5,019 bases of DNA from CAZTLE01 sp964614415 (GTDB lineage Bacteria > Bacteroidota > Bacteroidia > Flavobacteriales > Flavobacteriaceae), in the NCBI GenBank assembly GCA_964614415.1, contig CAZTLE010000251.1:1-5019 (forward strand), read 5' to 3'. The stretch's first letter is position 1. Each line of letters begins with the position of its first letter. Position numbers and translations under genes: made by a program. The notes beneath the pieces are model-generated. The model made no database searches. It worked only from the letters and a program-made list of their open reading frames with translations, and was not told the origin of the DNA. Positions 1-5,019 of the stretch are shown in pieces.

Positions 1-351
1 CGGAGATTCGAAGATTCGTTCCGGGGTTCGGGAAGCAGAGATTACTACTTCGTCCAGTTCGCTCCCCTCCTGGAGGGTCACTGAAATGTTTTGATTGTTC
101 TGCGTGATCTGAACGGTTATAGACTCATATCCAATACTACTTATCTGTACTTCGAACGGTGGTGCGATGTCCACGGTTAAAGTAAAGTTTCCGTCAAAAT
201 CCGTCGCAGTTCCCTGATTGGTACCAACAGCGATCACATTGGCCCCTAACACGGGTTGTTGTGACTGGTCAACCACATTACCGGTCACTGTTGTCTGTGC
301 GTAGGTGAAAACACCCATTAACAAACAACATAGAGATAAAATTGCCTTCAT
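1..351 (-). CDS. TonB-dependent outer membrane receptor, N-terminal part (runs off left edge)
   Basis: Probable ligand-gated outer membrane transporter powered by the TonB/ExbBD system; the substrate cannot be read from this fragment. The visible 117 codons start at ATG 351 and stay open to base 1. Residues 1-18 form a signal peptide (MK, then a hydrophobic core rich in Leu and Cys, ending TYA) with likely cleavage before Gln19. Residues 21-95 match a carboxypeptidase-regulatory-like beta-sandwich, the N-terminal extension typical of Bacteroidota receptors: VTGNVVD, PVLGANV, TDFDGNF and ISSIGYES are its usual landmarks. Residues 99-107 (LDEVVISAS) resemble a TonB box, followed by SRTPERIFESP, where the plug domain normally begins. 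Plug and 22-strand barrel lie outside the window. It starts 98 nt after the hydrolase stop on the same strand and could have its own promoter. A SusC-type glycan receptor is not excluded, but the SRTPE-type plug entry fits a smaller siderophore- or vitamin-type receptor better. Confidence 0.9.
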   Translation of the reverse strand, partial: MKAILSLCCLLMGVFTYAQTTVTGNVVDQSQQPVLGANVIAVGTNQGTATDFDGNFTLTVDIAPPFEVQISSIGYESITVQITQNNQNISVTLQEGSELDEVVISASRTPERIFESP

Positions 352-411
352 ATTCGTTAGCTTGAGTTAAATTAAATTTCGAATGTTTCTTCAGTATGAG
401 GAAGATACCCC

Positions 412-436
412 AAAAAATTATTATGCATACATAATA
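412..436 (-). terminator. Possible AT-rich intrinsic terminator after the hydrolase gene
   Basis: Read on the minus strand, TATTATG (436-430), a four-base loop TATG, and CATAATA (425-419) form a perfect 7-bp stem, followed by one A and then six T residues (417-412). It starts 14 nt past the hydrolase stop codon, the expected place for a terminator. The stem has only one G-C pair, so it would be weak and may allow read-through into the TonB receptor gene. The same bases contain the palindrome TATGCATA, so an operator site is an alternative reading. Confidence 0.35.
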
Positions 437-449
437 TCTGTGCGGAAAT

Positions 450-1211
450 TTATAAAAAATTAAGCACAATAGTGAAAAATTTGTCAGGATTTTCTGCATG
501 TAACCAATGGCCCGCACCTTCGATGGTCACTATTTGGAACGCAGGGAAATGGTGTGATATAAGGGTCTCATCACCGGGTACGATATAATCGGAACGGGAT
601 CCTCTCAAAAAGAGCGTCTCGTTATTGAAGAAGGCGGTTTTGGGAAGCGGTTTTCCCACCTCTTCCACCTTATCCGTAAGTACTTTGAGGTTCATCCGTA
701 ATCCCAATCTTCCTTTTTCCTGCCAGTATAAGTTCTTCAGCAGAAATTGACGCACTCCGATCTCATCCAGATATCCGGCAAGTACACTGTCGGCCTTGCC
801 CCGGGAATTGATCACATCAAAATCCAACTGGGATAACGCCTTCAGAATATGGTGATGATGACTGGGATATTCTTTGGGTGAAATATCGGCTACCAACAAC
901 TTAGTGACCATTTCAGGGTAGGTCACGGCAAATTCCATGGCCGTCTTACCACCCATGGAGTGCCCCAACAGGATAAAGGAGTCCAACGCATGATGCTCGC
1001 AATACTTCCTAAGATCTTCCGCCATTACCTCATAGCTAAACGCATCATCGTGAAAACTCCGGCCATGATTTCGCTGATCAATGAGATGCATCTCATATCC
1101 TTGTTGCGCAAAACGGTTCCCAAGGGTTTTCCAGTTGTCTCCCATCCCCAGGAACCCGTGTAACACAAGAAACGGAGTTCCTTCACCTATAATATTAGAA
1201 TGTAAGATCAT
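450..1211 (-). CDS. Alpha/beta-fold hydrolase, YbfF-like esterase
   Basis: Predicted cytosolic serine hydrolase of the alpha/beta-hydrolase fold, 253 residues, complete. HGFLG at 18-22 is the oxyanion-hole HG motif. DQRNHGRS at 45-52 is the conserved strand-4 turn. GHSMGG at 83-88 is the nucleophile elbow, with Ser85. Asp208 in RGSRSDYI (203-210) and His235 in GAGHWLHAENP (232-242) complete the triad. Residues about 115-190 form the helical cap and include four consecutive His (118-121). There is no signal peptide. Length and motif spacing match the E. coli YbfF esterase group, whose members cleave short-chain acyl esters or thioesters; the true substrate is unknown. The start is 3 nt after the pdxJ stop, so it is probably translated from a pdxJ transcript. 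This pairing need not mean a vitamin B6 role. Other alpha/beta-hydrolase subfamilies, such as MenH-like or epoxide hydrolases, are possible but less likely. Confidence 0.9.
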   Translation of the reverse strand: MILHSNIIGEGTPFLVLHGFLGMGDNWKTLGNRFAQQGYEMHLIDQRNHGRSFHDDAFSYEVMAEDLRKYCEHHALDSFILLGHSMGGKTAMEFAVTYPEMVTKLLVADISPKEYPSHHHHILKALSQLDFDVINSRGKADSVLAGYLDEIGVRQFLLKNLYWQEKGRLGLRMNLKVLTDKVEEVGKPLPKTAFFNNETLFLRGSRSDYIVPGDETLISHHFPAFQIVTIEGAGHWLHAENPDKFFTIVLNFL

Positions 1212-1214
1212 ACC

Positions 1215-1931
1215 TTAAGACAGTTTTTGGAGATACTGTTGAATGACATTTTCGAGTCCGTGGTAGATGGCTTCACAAATAAGCGCATGGCCAATGGAAA
1301 CTTCCAACAGGTGCGGTATGTTCTCTTTAAAGAACCGAATGTTGTCCAACGAAAGGTCATGACCGGCATTGATCCCAAGCCCTAATTCATGGGCTCGTAT
1401 GGCACTATCCCGGTACGGCGCGATTGCCGCTTCTTTGCCTCCTTTGGCATACTCGCTGGCATAGGCTTCGGTATACAGTTCAATGCGGTCCGTCCCGGTA
1501 TTGGCCGCACCTTCAATCATAGAAATTTCAGGATCTACGAAGATGGATGTCCTGATTCCGTTGCGCTTGCATTCGCTTATGATCTCGCTCAAATAGTCTT
1601 TGTGTTTCACGGTGTCCCAACCTGCATTGGAAGTAAGTACATCTTCGGCATCGGGAACGAGGGTCACTTGCGTAGGCTTGATCTCAAGTACCATATCGAG
1701 GAATTCTGTAATAGGATTTCCTTCGATGTTGTACTCGGTCGTGACAACGGGTTTCAGATCGTAGGTATCCTGGTAACGGATATGTCGTTCATCAGGCCTT
1801 GGATGCACGGTGATCCCCTGCGCTCCAAAACGTTGCGCATCGATGGCTACCTGCACTACGTTGGGGGCATTTCCACCCCTGGCATTTCGCAGGGTGGCTA
1901 TTTTGTTAATATTTACGCTTAACTTCGTCAT
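1215..1931 (-). CDS. pdxJ: Pyridoxine 5'-phosphate synthase PdxJ
   Basis: Last ring-forming step of the DXP-dependent vitamin B6 pathway: condenses 3-amino-2-oxopropyl phosphate (1-amino-acetone 3-phosphate) with 1-deoxy-D-xylulose 5-phosphate to give pyridoxine 5'-phosphate, in the cytosol as a TIM-barrel octamer. The 238-residue product matches the family length. Landmarks are VNINKIATLRNARGG at 6-20 (first strand and phosphate region), ITVHPRPDERHI at 40-51 with catalytic His43, Glu70 in YNIEG (E. coli Glu72), NAGHDL at 188-193 with His191, and SIGHALI at 212-218 for phosphate binding. ATG 1931 was chosen because the family begins directly with the first beta strand. An in-frame ATG at 2027 would add 32 unconserved residues, read through the predicted promoter and overlap the divergent gene. 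A -7 element lies 20 nt upstream of the chosen start. Downstream, the hydrolase begins 3 nt after the stop. Confidence 0.97.
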   Translation of the reverse strand: MTKLSVNINKIATLRNARGGNAPNVVQVAIDAQRFGAQGITVHPRPDERHIRYQDTYDLKPVVTTEYNIEGNPITEFLDMVLEIKPTQVTLVPDAEDVLTSNAGWDTVKHKDYLSEIISECKRNGIRTSIFVDPEISMIEGAANTGTDRIELYTEAYASEYAKGGKEAAIAPYRDSAIRAHELGLGINAGHDLSLDNIRFFKENIPHLLEVSIGHALICEAIYHGLENVIQQYLQKLS

Positions 1932-1950
1932 AGTAATTGAAAGGAAGTAA

Positions 1951-1958
1951 CAAAAATA
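1951..1958 (-). promoter_or_regulatory. Bacteroidota-type -7 promoter element for pdxJ
   Basis: On the minus strand bases 1958-1951 read TATTTTTG, an exact match to the TAnnTTTG -7 consensus of Bacteroidota primary-sigma promoters. A transcript starting 5-8 nt further on would have a leader of about 12-15 nt before ATG 1931, typical for the phylum. No TTG stands at the usual 17-23 nt upstream distance, so the -33 half is missing or degenerate. Its position favours the shorter PdxJ start. Confidence 0.45.
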
Positions 1959-1968
1959 CAAACTAGGG

Positions 1969-2001
1969 TTGCGGTTTCGCGTCTTTATTTTGAGTAATTT
2001 G
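1969..2001 (+). promoter_or_regulatory. Candidate promoter for the CBS-nadK operon
   Basis: TTG at 1969-1971 is followed after 23 nt by TAATTTG at 1995-2001. This resembles the Bacteroidota -33 TTG and -7 TAnnTTTG pair, but the -7 box is one base short and the spacing is at the upper limit. A start near 2007 would give a leader of about 10 nt before GTG 2018. Together with the opposed pdxJ element at 1951-1958 it would make this 86-nt gap a compact divergent promoter region with overlapping upstream sequences. Confidence 0.3.
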
Positions 2002-2017
2002 CATAAAAATCGGGTTT

Positions 2018-2674
2018 GTGACCACAAAACAATATATCATTAACGACATCAAGCCATTGGACGTTTCTACGGAGATCGGAGAAGCCCAAAACGTATTCAA
2101 TCAATTGACCTATTCGCACATTCCCGTGACAAAGGAGGGTGTCTATGTAGGATGTATTTCTGAAACCGACGCTCATTGTTTTGACGCCCATCGCCCGTTG
2201 GAAGAATATCAATACGCCCTTGAGGGTTTTGCGGTTTCTTCGGATACGAACTGGCTGGATATCCTTGAGGCCTTCGCCATGCACGGTGCCAACGTAATGC
2301 CTGTCCTTGATGCAAGGAAACAGTACCTGGGATATTACGAGCTCAATGACATCATGAGCATCTTTAACGATACTCCTTTTCTGAGTGAAGCAGGAGGAAT
2401 CGTTGTGGTCGAAAAAGGAGTGCGCGACTATTCCTTCAGTGAGATATGCCAAATTATCGAATCCAATGAAGGAAGGATCCTTGGATCTTTTATTTCGAAG
2501 ATAGAAAATGATGTCGTACAGGTAACGGTTAAGATAGGACACAGCGGCATGAATGCCATTGTTCAAACATTTCGCCGTTATAACTACAATGTGGTGTCCA
2601 ATCATGATGAGGACAAATTCCTGGATGACCTGAAAGACCGGTCCAATTACCTGAACAAATACCTTAATATTTAA
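2018..2674 (+). CDS. CBS-domain pair with C-terminal ACT-like domain (AcuB-like)
   Basis: Predicted cytosolic nucleotide-sensing regulatory protein, 218 residues. CBS motif 1 spans about 3-55, with the signature YSHIPVTKEGVYVGCISETD at 32-51. CBS motif 2 spans about 66-117, with ANVMPVLD (91-98), YLGYYELND (103-111) and the following IMSIF. Residues 126-194 (GGIVVVEKG ... YNYNVV) show the beta-alpha-beta pattern of an ACT-like domain, giving the CBS-CBS-ACT order seen in AcuB-type proteins. Paired CBS modules generally bind adenosyl ligands such as AMP, ATP, SAM or NAD. No catalytic domain is present. The start is GTG 2018: an in-frame stop at 1991 lies upstream with no ATG after it, and the next in-frame ATG (codon 88) is inside CBS motif 2. 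nadK begins 3 nt after the stop, so the two are very likely co-transcribed. A role in controlling NAD kinase is my inference. The family is recognised; its specific function is not. Confidence 0.88.
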   Translation: MTTKQYIINDIKPLDVSTEIGEAQNVFNQLTYSHIPVTKEGVYVGCISETDAHCFDAHRPLEEYQYALEGFAVSSDTNWLDILEAFAMHGANVMPVLDARKQYLGYYELNDIMSIFNDTPFLSEAGGIVVVEKGVRDYSFSEICQIIESNEGRILGSFISKIENDVVQVTVKIGHSGMNAIVQTFRRYNYNVVSNHDEDKFLDDLKDRSNYLNKYLNI

Positions 2675-2677
2675 TTA

Positions 2678-3562
2678 ATGAAAATTGGTGTTTACGGACA
2701 GTTCTATCACAAGAACTCTGAAACCTTTATACAGCTTATTTTCGATGCGCTGCGAAAGGAGAATGTCGAAATCGTAGTTGAGCGGGGCTTCAAGGAGATC
2801 ATCGAAAGCAACGAAGACGTACGCACCAATGTTTCGAACCTTCCCACCTTTACCGCACTGGACGATTCGTACGATCTGTTCTTCAGTATTGGTGGAGACG
2901 GGACCATTTTGAAAGCCGTGACCTTTGTTCGGGATACCGGAGTGCCCATAGTCGGTATTAATACAGGACGCCTGGGGTTTCTGGCAACCATTCAGAAGGA
3001 AAATATTTCGGACAGCATTCATCACATTCTTCAGAAAGACTATCAGATTTCCGAACGAAGTTTGATCTCCATAAGCACAGACCCGGCGAGCGAGGAGCTT
3101 TCCGATCTCAACTTTGCGCTGAATGAAATCGCGGTTAACCGAAAGAACACGACTTCCATGATCAAAGTGGAAACGCTGGTGAACGGGAAATATCTCACCT
3201 CCTATTGGTCTGATGGGCTCATCGTAGCCACCCCTACCGGATCGACCGGTTATTCCTTAAGTTGTGGCGGACCCGTTATTGATCCGAGTACCAATAGCAT
3301 CGTGCTAACGCCCATAGCACCACACAACCTGAATGCAAGGCCTTTGGTAATTCCCGATTCGAGCCGGATCTCACTCACTGTATCCGGAAGGGAAAGTTCG
3401 TATCTCTTATCGTTGGATTCCAGGATCGCCACCCTGCAAAACGAAACCGTGATGCACATAGAAAAGGCTCCGTTTACCATTAAACTTGTGCAACTACCGG
3501 ATGATAGTTTTATTAAGACACTTCGCCAAAAACTGCTATGGGGTGAAGACACAAGAAATTAG
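2678..3562 (+). CDS. nadK: NAD kinase (NADP synthesis)
   Basis: Phosphorylates NAD+ at the 2'-hydroxyl of its adenosine ribose, using ATP or polyphosphate, to make NADP+; cytosolic and usually essential. The 294-residue length is normal for bacterial NadK. The diagnostic GGDG motif is at 72-75 within FFSIGGDGTILKA, with catalytic Asp74. GINTGRLGFL (93-102) is the second NAD-contact loop. LNEIAVNR (148-155) carries the Asn149-Glu150 pair. SDGLIVATPTGSTGYSLSCG (178-197) is the Gly-rich loop, and LTPIAPHNLNARPLVIPDS follows from about residue 210, all as expected. No key residue is missing. Start ATG 2678 directly follows the CBS gene stop (TAA, TTA, ATG) and the protein begins with the usual KIGVYGQ strand. 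The gene is followed by a hairpin terminator at 3604-3628. Translational coupling with the CBS gene is plausible given the 3-nt gap. Confidence 0.97.
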   Translation: MKIGVYGQFYHKNSETFIQLIFDALRKENVEIVVERGFKEIIESNEDVRTNVSNLPTFTALDDSYDLFFSIGGDGTILKAVTFVRDTGVPIVGINTGRLGFLATIQKENISDSIHHILQKDYQISERSLISISTDPASEELSDLNFALNEIAVNRKNTTSMIKVETLVNGKYLTSYWSDGLIVATPTGSTGYSLSCGGPVIDPSTNSIVLTPIAPHNLNARPLVIPDSSRISLTVSGRESSYLLSLDSRIATLQNETVMHIEKAPFTIKLVQLPDDSFIKTLRQKLLWGEDTRN

Positions 3563-3603
3563 GCAATAAAATACCCTAAAACCTGTTAATCAACAGAGAC
3601 TAA

Positions 3604-3640
3604 TTCGCATCTAGGGGCTAGAAGCGAAGTTTATTGTTAT
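3604..3640 (+). terminator. Predicted intrinsic terminator of the CBS-nadK operon
   Basis: TTCGC-A-TCTAG (3604-3614) pairs with CTAGA-A-GCGAA (3618-3628) around a three-base GGG loop, giving ten pairs with a single internal A-A mismatch. It is followed by the T-rich run GTTTATTGTTAT (3629-3640). It sits 41 nt past the nadK stop and just before the porG -7 element, as expected for a boundary between two transcription units. The T tract is interrupted by A and G, so some read-through is likely. Confidence 0.6.
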
Positions 3641-3645
3641 ATTTG
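3638..3645 (+). promoter_or_regulatory. Bacteroidota-type -7 promoter element for porG-uppS
   Basis: TATATTTG is an exact match to the TAnnTTTG -7 consensus and lies 16 nt upstream of ATG 3662. Transcription would start around 3650-3653, giving a very short leader of about 10 nt that coincides with the right arm of the 11-bp inverted repeat. No TTG lies at a standard -33 distance; that region is occupied by the terminator stem. This suggests the porG-uppS genes have a promoter separate from CBS-nadK. Confidence 0.5.
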
Positions 3646-3661
3646 CAAACTTTTAGGGTAT

Positions 3662-4354
3662 ATGAAGTATTTCGCGACCTTAATTTTAATCGTAACCACC
3701 TCTTTTTTAGGGCATTCACAGACCTATGAAATTGGAGGGTTATTGGGAGGTTCCAATTATATAGGTGATGTGGGTAGAACCAACTACATCGCACCTAATA
3801 ATTTGGCCTTTGGAGGTATCTTTAAATGGAATCGCAGTGAGCGGCATTCCTTTCGGGGTTCTCTTATGATAGCCTCGATAAGCGGAGATGATGCCGATGC
3901 GTCCGATCCCAGGCGAAAAGAGCGCGGATATTCCTTCAGCAACACGGTGAGTGAATTGTCGGTTGGAATCGAATTCACCTTTTGGGAATTCAATCTGCAC
4001 AAGGCAGAGCCACAGTCGGCGCCATACCTGTATACAGGCCTCACCTATTTTAGGTATAATGCCCTGGTGAAGCGAAGTGACAACGAGATCGTGAAGTTTG
4101 ACAATGCAGGCACTTTTGCAATCCCCATGGTAGTTGGCTATAAGACATCCCTTGGCACGCGTTTTGTGCTTGGAGTGGAAGTTGGTGCGCGGTATACCTT
4201 TACAGATGATTTGGACGGTAGTAATCCCGTTAAGGACCTGGAAGACAACGAGTCTCTAAAATTTGGAAACCTCAATAGCGATGATTGGTATGTGTTTACC
4301 GGAATTACCTTCACGGTAACCTTTGGCCGAATGCCTTGCTATTGTAATTTTTAA
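3662..4354 (+). CDS. porG: DUF6089/PorG-like outer membrane beta-barrel protein
   Basis: Probable outer membrane beta-barrel of the DUF6089 family. The best-known member, P. gingivalis PorG, is a type IX secretion component that links the PorK/PorN periplasmic ring to the outer membrane. The 230-residue product starts with a signal peptide (MKYF, hydrophobic core 5-16, GHS) probably cleaved before Gln20. EIGGLLGGSNYIGDVG (23-38) is the N-terminal region I associate with this family. Alternating hydrophobic strands follow, including ELSVGIEFTFWEFNL, PYLYTGLTYFRY, RFVLGVEVGARYTF and WYVFTGITFTVTFG, and the chain ends in Phe, as barrel proteins do. A CxC pair (Cys226, Cys228) stands just before the end. 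The gene is 1 nt from uppS; in P. gingivalis porG is likewise upstream of uppS and bamA, which supports the call. No lipobox cysteine is present. A generic OmpA-like barrel of other function remains possible: barrel assignment is strong, PorG identity moderate. Confidence 0.75.
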   Translation: MKYFATLILIVTTSFLGHSQTYEIGGLLGGSNYIGDVGRTNYIAPNNLAFGGIFKWNRSERHSFRGSLMIASISGDDADASDPRRKERGYSFSNTVSELSVGIEFTFWEFNLHKAEPQSAPYLYTGLTYFRYNALVKRSDNEIVKFDNAGTFAIPMVVGYKTSLGTRFVLGVEVGARYTFTDDLDGSNPVKDLEDNESLKFGNLNSDDWYVFTGITFTVTFGRMPCYCNF

Positions 4355-4355
4355 C

Positions 4356-5019
4356 ATGAAACCCGAAGCGCATATAGATAAAGAACGACTCCCGAAGCAC
4401 CTCGCAATCATCATGGACGGAAACGGCCGTTGGGCGCGCCAGCGGGGATTGTTCAGAACCGTTGGCCATGAGAACGGGTCCAAGGCGGTCCGGCAGGTTG
4501 TAGAGGCCTGCGGTGAATTGGGCATACAATATCTCACACTTTACGCTTTCTCAACCGAAAACTGGAACCGACCCAAGCTGGAGGTCGATACCTTAATGAA
4601 GCTATTGGTCTCTTCCTTGCAAAAAGAGATTAAAACTCTTCATGAAAATGAAATTCGGCTTAACGCTATCGGGAATATTGACGCACTACCTTCCAAAGTG
4701 AGCAGGGAGCTGGCAGAGGTCATGGATCAAACGAAAAACAACGATCGCATGACACTCACATTAGCATTGAGTTACGGCTCTCGCGAGGAAATCACAAAAA
4801 CTATTAAAGAGATTAGCCTTAAAGTTAAAAATAACCTAATTTCGCCGTCGAATATTGACGAATCGGTTATTAATAGTCATCTTTACACGCATGACTTACC
4901 GGACGTTGATTTGCTTATCAGGACGAGTGGTGAGCTACGGATAAGCAATTTTTTACTTTGGCAAATAGCGTACGCTGAACTGTATTTTTCCGATACCCTT
5001 TGGCCGGATTTTACAAAAG
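4356..5019 (+). CDS. uppS: Isoprenyl transferase / undecaprenyl diphosphate synthase, 3' end cut off
   Basis: Cis-prenyltransferase that adds isopentenyl units to farnesyl diphosphate to make C55 undecaprenyl diphosphate, the precursor of the lipid carrier for peptidoglycan and O-antigen; acts at the cytosolic face of the inner membrane. 221 codons are visible of a family length near 245-250, with no stop before the window edge. AIIMDGNGRWA (17-27) contains the Mg/diphosphate aspartate Asp21. GHENGSKAV (37-45), LYAFSTENWNRP (62-73), ALSYGSREEI (137-146) and LIRTSGELRISNFLLWQ (187-203) with Arg189 and Arg195 are all in order, and Glu208 in AYAELYF matches the second metal-binding acid. Start ATG 4356 comes one base after the porG stop, implying translational coupling. 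An in-frame ATG at codon 20 lies inside the active-site motif, so it is excluded. I expect bamA downstream. Confidence 0.96.
   Translation, partial: MKPEAHIDKERLPKHLAIIMDGNGRWARQRGLFRTVGHENGSKAVRQVVEACGELGIQYLTLYAFSTENWNRPKLEVDTLMKLLVSSLQKEIKTLHENEIRLNAIGNIDALPSKVSRELAEVMDQTKNNDRMTLTLALSYGSREEITKTIKEISLKVKNNLISPSNIDESVINSHLYTHDLPDVDLLIRTSGELRISNFLLWQIAYAELYFSDTLWPDFTK

Larger units (their letters stand above)
3571..3661. repeat. 11-bp perfect inverted repeat spanning the nadK-porG gap
   Basis: ATACCCTAAAA (3571-3581) is the exact reverse complement of TTTTAGGGTAT (3651-3661), with 69 nt between the arms. The left arm begins 8 nt past the nadK stop; the right arm ends at the base before the porG ATG. 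The arms enclose a small hairpin (CTGTT 3583-3587 with AACAG 3592-3596), the predicted terminator and the -7 element. The right arm would make up nearly the whole porG leader. It may be a long-range RNA stem in read-through transcripts or a protein-binding site; chance is not excluded. Confidence 0.6.

Noticed and set aside
278..517. Minus-strand open frame of 79 codons across the hydrolase-receptor gap
   Set aside because: It overlaps both the end of the hydrolase and the start of the receptor in another frame and shows only AT-rich, low-complexity composition.
804..860. Run of four histidines in the hydrolase (residues 118-121) as a possible metal site
   Set aside because: It lies at the start of the cap region, where I recall His-rich PHH-type segments in related esterases; no other metal ligands are evident.
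1389..1922. Long open frame of 177 codons on the plus strand opposite pdxJ
   Set aside because: It lies entirely within the strongly supported pdxJ gene and its translation shows no recognisable domain; an antisense shadow.
1932..2027. N-terminal extension of PdxJ starting at ATG 2027
   Set aside because: The extra 32 residues are not part of the family, the start falls inside the divergent CBS gene, and the predicted -7 box would lie inside the coding region.
1985..2605. Open frame of 206 codons on the minus strand opposite the CBS gene
   Set aside because: The plus-strand frame has clear CBS and ACT-like motifs and fits the nadK operon; the antisense product has no recognisable motif.
4027..4038. 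Perfect 12-bp palindrome CCTGTATACAGG within porG
   Set aside because: About one 12-bp palindrome is expected by chance in 5 kb, and it is explained by ordinary codons in a barrel strand.
4256..4537. Minus-strand open frames opposite the porG-uppS junction
   Set aside because: They are antisense to the conserved uppS active-site region and show no domain.

Overview
The window looks like chromosomal housekeeping DNA from a member of the Bacteroidota, most likely Flavobacteriaceae with mid-range GC. Four things point there: the TonB-dependent receptor has a carboxypeptidase-regulatory-like N-terminal extension; exact TAnnTTTG -7 promoter elements lie upstream of two genes; no gene has a convincing Shine-Dalgarno sequence; and a DUF6089/PorG-type gene sits directly upstream of the isoprenyl transferase gene, an order I recall from Porphyromonas gingivalis and flavobacteria. 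The window is gene-dense and no stretch above about 100 bases lacks a gene.

Left half, minus strand, in transcription order: pdxJ (1931 to 1215; vitamin B6 synthesis), an alpha/beta hydrolase (1211 to 450; 3 nt after pdxJ, probably co-transcribed), a weak AT-rich terminator-like hairpin (412-436), then the first 117 codons of a TonB-dependent outer membrane receptor (351 to 1, running off the left edge).

Right half, plus strand, divergent from pdxJ: a CBS-CBS-ACT-like nucleotide-sensor protein (2018-2674, GTG start) and NAD kinase (2678-3562), separated by 3 nt and probably one operon. A 99-nt intergenic region follows, with a hairpin terminator, a TAnnTTTG promoter element and an 11-bp perfect inverted repeat whose right arm ends at the next start codon. 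Then come a PorG-like outer membrane beta-barrel protein (3662-4354) and, 1 nt later, the isoprenyl transferase uppS (4356 to beyond the right edge, about 25 residues missing). In related genomes I would expect bamA next.

Functionally the region mixes cofactor synthesis (PLP, NADP) with envelope biogenesis (undecaprenyl phosphate precursor, a probable type IX secretion component, and a TonB receptor). I see no mobile element, CRISPR array, tRNA or rRNA, and no clear sign of a new defence or metabolic system. The most unusual features are the structured nadK-porG intergenic region and the tight pairing of a nucleotide-sensing CBS protein with NAD kinase.
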